NCBI RefSeq assembly: GCF_022968795.1
Contig: NZ_JALJRB010000029.1
Location: 1-60,442, forward strand
DNA length: 60,442 nucleotides
From: Desulfatitalea alkaliphila
GTDB taxonomy: Bacteria > Desulfobacterota > Desulfobacteria > Desulfobacterales > Desulfosarcinaceae
Direction of reading: 5' to 3'
Under the pieces are notes generated by a model. The model did not search any database. It saw nothing but the letters and a program-made list of their open reading frames with translations, and was not told where the DNA came from. Both the position numbers and the translations under genes were made by a program. This document shows positions 56,327 to 60,442 of this stretch, in pieces. Position 1 is the first letter of the stretch. Each line of letters opens with the position of its first letter.

Positions 56327-57403
56327 ATGCCCACCACCCTCTTGCGCTTGTTCGTGGATGAAACGGCCCTGCACAACGCCCTGGTGGGACTGCCCACCTG
56401 GCTGCTGCTGCTGTTCATCGTCGTGTGCATCGCCGTTTTGTCCAAAGGCGCCGACTGGATGATCGAAGGGGTGGTTCACCTGGCCCAGCGCACCGGTCTG
56501 CCCAAAATCGTGATCGGCGCCACCATCGTATCCCTGGGCACCACCACCCCCGAAGCCGTGGTTTCGGTGATGGCGGCGGTCATGGGCAATGCCGGCCTTG
56601 CCCTGGGCAACGGGGTGGGCTCCATCATCGCCGACACCGGCCTGATCCTGGGGATCACCTGCATTTTGACCACCGTGCCCATCAACCGGTTCATCCTCAG
56701 CCGCATGGGATGGGTGCAAGTCGGGTCGGCCACACTACTGGTGGTCATCTGCGTCGGGCTGCTGTTGACCAGCGGGGAGGCCGTCCCCATGCTGCCGCGC
56801 TGGGTGGGCATCCTGTTTCTGGCGCTGTTGGTCGTCTATCTGTACGTCTCCTACCTATGGGCCCGCCAGGGCTCCACCGCCTTGCTGATGGAGGAGAAGC
56901 AAACGGCGACCGTCGCCCCGCCGGCCATTGCGCTGTGTTGGCTGATGATCGGCGGCGGTCTGCTGATGGTGCTGGCGTCGGCCCGCGTGCTGGTGCCGGC
57001 CGCCTCCGAGATGGCCTTGCGCATCGGGGTGCCGGATGATGTCATCGCCGCCACCCTGGTGGCCCTGGGCACTTCCCTGCCGGAGTTGACCACCGCCATC
57101 GCCGCCGTTCGCAAGGGGTACCCGGAAATCACCCTGGGCAACGTGATCGGCGCCGATGTGCTCAACTGCCTGTTTGTCATCGGTGCCGCGGCCACCGCCC
57201 GACCTTTGGCCATTCCGCCCAACTTTTTTTATTTCCACTTCCCGGCGATGCTGCTGATCCTCTACTCCCTGCGGCTGTTCATCGCCGTCAACCGCGGCAC
57301 GCACTTCCATCGCTGGCAAGGGGCGTGGCTGCTGGCCGTCTATCTGGTATATGTGGCCCTGCAGTTCACCCTCGGAGGGTCGACGCCAACCATGGGAGTG
57401 TAA
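56327..57403 (+). CDS. CaCA-family sodium/calcium-type antiporter (YrbG-like)
   Basis: The 358-aa membrane protein has about ten helices and both alpha-repeat motifs of the cation/Ca2+ exchanger superfamily: VIGATIVSLGTTTPEAVVSV and AATLVALGTSLPELTTAIAA, plus GNVIGADVLNCLFVIG in the second repeat. It would exchange Ca2+ (or another divalent or K+) for Na+ or H+ across the inner membrane; specificity is not deducible. It is complete and on the same strand as purH and the metalloprotease, with a 65-base gap before the latter. Confidence 0.92.
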   Translation: MPTTLLRLFVDETALHNALVGLPTWLLLLFIVVCIAVLSKGADWMIEGVVHLAQRTGLPKIVIGATIVSLGTTTPEAVVSVMAAVMGNAGLALGNGVGSIIADTGLILGITCILTTVPINRFILSRMGWVQVGSATLLVVICVGLLLTSGEAVPMLPRWVGILFLALLVVYLYVSYLWARQGSTALLMEEKQTATVAPPAIALCWLMIGGGLLMVLASARVLVPAASEMALRIGVPDDVIAATLVALGTSLPELTTAIAAVRKGYPEITLGNVIGADVLNCLFVIGAAATARPLAIPPNFFYFHFPAMLLILYSLRLFIAVNRGTHFHRWQGAWLLAVYLVYVALQFTLGGSTPTMGV

Positions 57404-57468
57404 CCAAGACGCCGTTGCCGCTTGGCTTTTTTTCGAAAATGGTTAACTTGCCCGCAAAGGAGGCGCCG

Positions 57469-58305
57469 ATGCAACCCGTCCGCCGTCAGAACCGCTTCAA
57501 TCGCACCCGATTGGTCATTATCGCCGTCGCCCTTGCGTTGACGGCCTGGGCTTGTGCCCAGGTGCCCGTCACCGGGCGCAGCAGCCTGCAACTGGTTTCC
57601 AACAACCAACTGGCCGGCATGGCCGTACAGCAATACAACGACACCCTGGAAAAGAGTACCCTTTCCAAAGATGCGGCCCAAACCGCCATGGTCCGGCGGG
57701 TGGGCACGCGCATCGCCGACGCCGCCGAACAGTTTCTGCGGGAAACGGGACGGGACGATCTGGCCGGATCCTTTCAGTGGGAATTCAATCTCATCGAAGA
57801 TGACGAAACCGTCAACGCCTGGGTGCTGCCCGGGGGCAAGACGGTGGTGTACACCGGCATTCTGAAACACACCCAAAACGAAACCGGCCTGGCGGTGGTG
57901 CTGGGGCACGAAGTGGCCCATGCCCTCGCGGGCCACGGCAACGAGCGGGTCAGCCAGGGACTGCTCACCCAATTGGGCGGCGTGGCCCTCGCCGTGGCCC
58001 TCGCCCAGAAGCCCGCCGAAACCCAACAGCTCTTCATGGCGGCTTACGGCCTGGGGGCCAACGTGGGGGTGTTGCTGCCCTACAGTCGGCTCCACGAGCG
58101 GGAGGCCGACCGCATCGGCCTGGTATTGATGGCCATGGCCGGCTACGATCCGCGGGAATCCGTCCCCTTCTGGCAGCGCATGAACAGTGAGGGCGGCGCC
58201 CGTCCGCCGGAATTTCTGTCCACCCACCCGGCGCCGGACACCCGCATCGCCGAGATCGAACGCTATCTGCCGGAGGCCCTGTCCTACTACAAGCCGACCC
58301 GCTGA
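57469..58305 (+). CDS. M48-family metalloprotease lipoprotein (LoiP/BepA-like)
   Basis: The protein (278 aa) has a short basic N terminus, a hydrophobic segment and a lipobox (LTAWAC), so it is probably anchored to the outer membrane facing the periplasm. The zinc site HEVAH is in VVLGHEVAHALAGHGNERVSQ, with the third ligand in LHEREADRIGLVLMAMAGYDP; the C-terminal STHPAPDTRIAEI is the family pattern. It would degrade misfolded outer-membrane proteins. AAAGGAGG lies 5 nt before the ATG at 57469. It is followed, in the same frame, by the selenoprotein gene. Confidence 0.94.
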   Translation: MQPVRRQNRFNRTRLVIIAVALALTAWACAQVPVTGRSSLQLVSNNQLAGMAVQQYNDTLEKSTLSKDAAQTAMVRRVGTRIADAAEQFLRETGRDDLAGSFQWEFNLIEDDETVNAWVLPGGKTVVYTGILKHTQNETGLAVVLGHEVAHALAGHGNERVSQGLLTQLGGVALAVALAQKPAETQQLFMAAYGLGANVGVLLPYSRLHEREADRIGLVLMAMAGYDPRESVPFWQRMNSEGGARPPEFLSTHPAPDTRIAEIERYLPEALSYYKPTR

Positions 58306-58323
58306 AACGGTACAACAGCGCAA

Positions 58324-59181
58324 TTGGAGGAACCCATCGCACCCCGGACATTCATCAACCAATCCATCGCCAAACTGCTCACCCGGTTTCCCGCTCTGTT
58401 CCGCCGCTGGGTACGGCACCACTCCTTCGTTACCTTCGATGACAGCCCCTGGACGCCTTTTAAAGGCGATCCGGCGCAGAGCCGGGTGGCATTGGTGACC
58501 ACGGCCGGCGTGCACCTGCGGCACGATCCCCCTTTCAACATGCGCGATCCGGCCGGGGATGCAACCTTCCGTGAAATCCCGGCGCAGAGCACCCCGACGG
58601 ATCTGACCATCACCCACGACTATTACGATCACCGCGACGCCGACCGGGACATCAGCGTGGTGCTGCCCCTTGAACCGCTCAACGCACTGGCCGCCGCCGG
58701 CGACATCGGTGCCGTCAACCGGCGCCACTTCTCCTTCATGGGCCACATTCTGCCGCCCCACCGCCGCACCCTGGTCGATGATACCGCACCACGGGTGGCG
58801 GAACTGCTCAAGGCCGACGAGGTGGACATCGCCATCCTCACCCCGGCCTGAGGGCTGTGCAATCAGTCCGTGGGACTGATCCAGCGCATCATTGAAGCAG
58901 CGGGCATCGCCACCATCTCCGTCACCCTTTCCCGCGGCATCAGCAAACAGGTAAAACCACCCCGCGCGGTCTACACCGGCTTTCCCCTGGGCCACCCTTT
59001 CGGCTTTCCCCACCAAAACTTTCGCCAGCAACAACTGCTGCGACTGCTGCTGCACTATTTAGCGGTTCTGGAAACGCCGGGAGAAATCGTGGTGCACAAG
59101 CTCACGCAAGACGGCGACCCGGACAAGGCGTGCGCGCTGTGTACACCGTCGGGGCCGCCCCCGGCCGACAGGCGGATTTGA
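58324..59181 (+). CDS. GrdB/PrdB-family selenoprotein with an in-frame UGA (Sec) codon
   Basis: The frame runs 285 codons with an in-frame TGA at 58849-58851 read as selenocysteine at residue 176. Around it the sequence is AILTPA-U-GLCNQSVGLIQR, matching the glycine/betaine/D-proline reductase selenoprotein B family (UxxC). The two halves by themselves would be broken. Conserved N-terminal RVALVTTAGVHLRHDPPF and ISVVLPLEPLNALAAAGDIG blocks are seen. A SECIS-like hairpin starts right after the TGA. Substrate is unknown; no grd/prd partner is nearby. The start is uncertain: TTG 58324 has no upstream Shine-Dalgarno; an ideal GGAGGA instead lies just before an in-frame ATC. Confidence 0.88.
58849..58885 (+). 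promoter_or_regulatory. Bacterial SECIS element for selenocysteine insertion
   Basis: Immediately after the UGA, ATCAGTCC (58862-58869) pairs perfectly with GGACTGAT (58873-58880) around a GTG loop whose first base is G and which lies 19 nt beyond the UGA. A lower stem, GCTG (58854-58857) with CAGC (58882-58885), extends it across a small bulge. Position, stem and loop match the bacterial SECIS that recruits SelB. Confidence 0.85.
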
Positions 59182-59316
59182 CAGCGCCGCAGAATCTCCT
59201 CAACCCCTAACCGCATCATCGGTCGCCCCTCCAGGTCCCCCATGACAAGGCCGCCGGCAAACCTTATGTTGGCACACGACGAAGACCATTGCCTTGGGAA
59301 TATGGGGAACAGCCTT

Positions 59317-60442
59317 ATGGAAAAGCAAAAGACGCTCCGGATGCGCTGGCACCAGCGCCTGGCCGAGGTGGACCGCGACGCCTGGGACCGCCTGGCGCAG
59401 CCACTGGCCACGCCCTTGCTGGAGTGGCGCTGGCTGCACGCTCTGGAGACCTCGGGCAGCATTGCGCCTGGTGCCGGCTGGCACCCCCACCATTTGACGG
59501 TCTGGCGCAAGAACCGACTGGTGGGCGCCGCGCCGTTCTACATCAAGACCCACAGTGACGGCGAATTCGTCTTCGACCAGTGGTGGGCCCAATTGGCGCG
59601 CGAAGCAGGCATCCCCTATTATCCCAAGATGGTGGGCATGAGCCCGGTGACGCCGGCGGTGGGCTACCGTTTTCTCATCGACCCGTCGGATCCCGATCCA
59701 ACCGCCATACAGGCCGCAATGCTCGACGCCGTCGACGCCCTTTGCCTGCAAAAGGGGCTGGCCGGCTGCCACCTGCTGTTCCTGGATCCCGCCTGGCGGA
59801 GATCACTGCCGGCGGGCCTTTTCGCGCCCTGGCAGCATCAGAGCTTTGTGTGGCACAATGAGGGCTTTCGCCATTTCGAGGATTATCTGGCGCGGTTTAA
59901 AGCCTCCCAACGGCGCAACATTCGTCGGGAACGGCAGCGGATGGTGGATGCCGGCATCGATTTTCGCCCTCTCAGCGGCGATCAGCTCAACGGTGATTGG
60001 GCCCAACGCATGTATCGGTGCTATGCCGACACCAACCGGCGTTACGGGCCGTGGGGGTGTCACTATCTCAACGCCGACTTCTTCGAAATGGCCTTCACCC
60101 ATTACCGCCACCGGCTGCTGCTGATCAACGCCGAACAGCAGGGACACACCCTCGCCCTGGCCATGCTGTTGCACAAGGGGGACCACCTCCTGGGCCGTTA
60201 TTGGGGCGCCGAACGCACCATCAAAGACCTGCACTTCAACATGTGCTTCTACGAGCCGATCCAGTGGGCCATCGACCACCAGATCCGGTCCTTCGACCCG
60301 GGTGCGGGATCGCCCCACAAAATCCAGCGCGGTTTTCAGGCGGTCACCAACACCAGCCTTCACCGTTTCTACGAACCGCGCCTGCAGCTCGTTTTCAATC
60401 ACTTGATCCAACGGGTCAACCGGATGGAACAGGCCAACATCT
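59317..60442 (+). CDS. Clipped COG3146 (DUF482)-like N-acyltransferase, GNAT superfamily
   Basis: The frame stays open to the window end (375 codons seen). It starts MEKQKTLRMRWHQRLAEVDR, with PLLEWRWLHALETSGSI and HPHHLTVWRKNRLVGAAPFY, and later FKASQRRNIRRERQRM, CYADTNRRYGPWG, and FNMCFYEPIQWAIDHQIRSF with PGAGSPHKIQRGF. This is the pattern of the COG3146/DUF482 family, related to FemAB-like transferases and of uncertain function. GGGGA precedes the ATG; an in-frame ATG 15 bases upstream (59302) is also possible. It may belong with the selenoprotein gene, 135 bases upstream. Confidence 0.85.
   Translation, partial: MEKQKTLRMRWHQRLAEVDRDAWDRLAQPLATPLLEWRWLHALETSGSIAPGAGWHPHHLTVWRKNRLVGAAPFYIKTHSDGEFVFDQWWAQLAREAGIPYYPKMVGMSPVTPAVGYRFLIDPSDPDPTAIQAAMLDAVDALCLQKGLAGCHLLFLDPAWRRSLPAGLFAPWQHQSFVWHNEGFRHFEDYLARFKASQRRNIRRERQRMVDAGIDFRPLSGDQLNGDWAQRMYRCYADTNRRYGPWGCHYLNADFFEMAFTHYRHRLLLINAEQQGHTLALAMLLHKGDHLLGRYWGAERTIKDLHFNMCFYEPIQWAIDHQIRSFDPGAGSPHKIQRGFQAVTNTSLHRFYEPRLQLVFNHLIQRVNRMEQANI

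Noticed and set aside
58303-58305. UGA ending the M48 protease as Sec read-through into the selenoprotein
   Set aside because: The protease is complete at normal length, no conserved residues surround this UGA and no hairpin follows; the frame match is coincidental or reflects coupling.

Overview
The window is a GC-rich (roughly 60-65% by eye) bacterial chromosome segment, almost certainly from a Desulfobacterota (former Deltaproteobacteria) sulfate-reducer-like organism, perhaps near Desulfosarcina/Desulfatitalea. This rests on a DUF6178-like protein, split purH genes, a GrdB/PrdB-like selenoprotein, a PanG-like DUF2520 protein beside panB-panC, and a DAP-type MurE in a full dcw cluster. The assignment is inference from gene content; no rRNA gene is present.

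Layout. (1) 1-7.9 kb, accessory: a clipped gene start, a 0.5 kb G-rich non-coding stretch, a complete type I restriction-modification operon (hsdM, a coupled 60-codon ORF, hsdS, hsdR), then two small low-GC minus-strand ORFs facing the 3' end of tRNA-Phe(GAA). (2) 8-15.5 kb: rsmE, a divergent acidic repeat protein with a clear terminator, valS, nadC and a rhomboid protease fused to a DnaJ C-terminal-like domain. (3) 15.5-24.6 kb: one six-gene efflux operon combining an RND adaptor/pump, an outer-membrane channel and a MacA/MacB-type ABC exporter. (4) 24.6-32.3 kb: DUF6178-like protein, GTP-type PEP carboxykinase, rdgB, an HDOD protein with a degenerate receiver, coaE and an HD-GYP protein. (5) 32.4-37.1 kb, minus strand: radical SAM protein, DUF2520/PanG-like reductase, panB, panC, which with coaE form a CoA-biosynthesis neighbourhood. 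(6) 37.3-53.3 kb, minus strand: dcw cluster mraZ-rsmH-ftsL-ftsI-murE-murF-mraY-murD-ftsW-murG-murC-ftsQ-ftsA-ftsZ, tightly packed and lacking murB and ddl. Upstream of mraZ there is a promoter and a three-decamer MraZ-type operator; a second decamer array lies on the opposite strand before a divergent HD-domain gene. (7) 53.5-60.4 kb, plus strand: HD protein, split purH, a CaCA-family antiporter, an M48 metalloprotease lipoprotein, a selenoprotein with an in-frame UGA and adjacent SECIS-like hairpin, and a clipped COG3146/GNAT-like protein.

Most notable: the UGA-decoded GrdB/PrdB-family gene with a near-perfect bacterial SECIS (it would be called as two broken ORFs by standard gene finders), the double MraZ-box arrangement in the mraZ/HD divergent region, the coupled micro-ORF inside the hsd operon, and the low-GC two-ORF cassette next to tRNA-Phe.
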